From Parahoeflea alexandrii (GTDB lineage Bacteria > Pseudomonadota > Alphaproteobacteria > Rhizobiales > Rhizobiaceae): a stretch of DNA of 64,000 nucleotides. Below the pieces are notes generated by a model that had not been told where the DNA came from, ran no database searches, and saw only the letters and a program-made list of their open reading frames with translations. Position 1 is the stretch's first letter; every line of letters starts with the position of its first letter. The stretch lies in assembly GCF_027214025.1 (NCBI RefSeq), contig NZ_JAPWHB010000002.1, forward strand, positions 186,001 to 250,000, in the 5' to 3' direction. Positions 63,994-64,000 of this stretch are shown piece by piece. Both the position numbers and the translations under genes were made by a program.

Positions 63994-64000
63994 CGCGGGC

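Overview
The window looks like a chromosomal segment of an alphaproteobacterium of the order Hyphomicrobiales (Rhizobiales), probably Rhizobiaceae or Phyllobacteriaceae (a Hoeflea-like bacterium is my guess, not shown here). The evidence is the high GC content with rhizobial codon use, the F1-ATPase zeta subunit gene divergent from purC-purS-purQ-purL-bolA, a CGFS glutaredoxin, the rpsD/glsA/ttcA/phosphatase block, and XdhC/CoxE/MoxR maturation genes. I saw no rRNA, tRNA, CRISPR array or intact insertion sequence.

Layout. 1-5.9 kb: a two-component system (kinase truncated by the window start) next to a PepSY protein, an Asp-rich exported protein, a DUF2271 protein, a membrane PepSY/flavodoxin/NADPH-reductase fusion and ApbE. 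This looks like a flavinylated extracytosolic electron-transfer module. Four copies of an 18-bp OmpR-type box, CTGACGNCAARCTGAAGC or near variants, lie 74-81 bp before four start codons and define a probable local regulon. 5.9-9.95 kb: a gene-poor stretch with DUF6880 and NYN/OST-HTH proteins. 9.95-12.6 kb: an NMT1/SsuA-type ABC importer. 12.6-24.2 kb: housekeeping genes (anmK, tyrS, AsmA-like, peroxiredoxin, DUF455, M23 peptidase, DEAD-box helicase, TfoX-like, and a small DUF2256 gene) plus a fasciclin gene remnant. 24.2-29.7 kb: a six-gene operon for maturation of molybdenum hydroxylases, without the hydroxylase itself. 29.8-33 kb: a binding protein, a P1-family peptidase, a membrane protein, and a 311-bp palindromic element that supplies that gene's stop codon. 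33-47.2 kb: purine synthesis (purB, purCSQL) with the zeta subunit, BolA and CGFS glutaredoxin; a histone-like KR-rich protein, a MocR/EamA pair and a DUF2233 protein lie between bolA and the glutaredoxin gene. 47.2-55.7 kb: oxidoreductase, MFS transporter, phosphatase, ttcA, glsA, rpsD, pepT, DUF1810 and a decayed second copy of the pepT 3' end. 55.7-60 kb: two AT-rich islets (a zinc-ribbon DUF4145 protein; a membrane-anchored GAF-like protein and a 62-residue protein) on either side of a GC-rich HerA-like ATPase gene. 60-64 kb: murI, trmJ, a GNAT acetyltransferase, a FabF-like synthase and a MarR regulator, all on the minus strand.

Most promising for follow-up: the shared RR boxes with the one-polypeptide NADPH-to-periplasm flavin relay at 0.4-5.9 kb; the AT-rich islets beside the HerA-like ATPase; the MITE-like element at 32.7-33.0 kb; and the pepT duplication. 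Family names come from recognising sequence motifs by eye; no database search was run.
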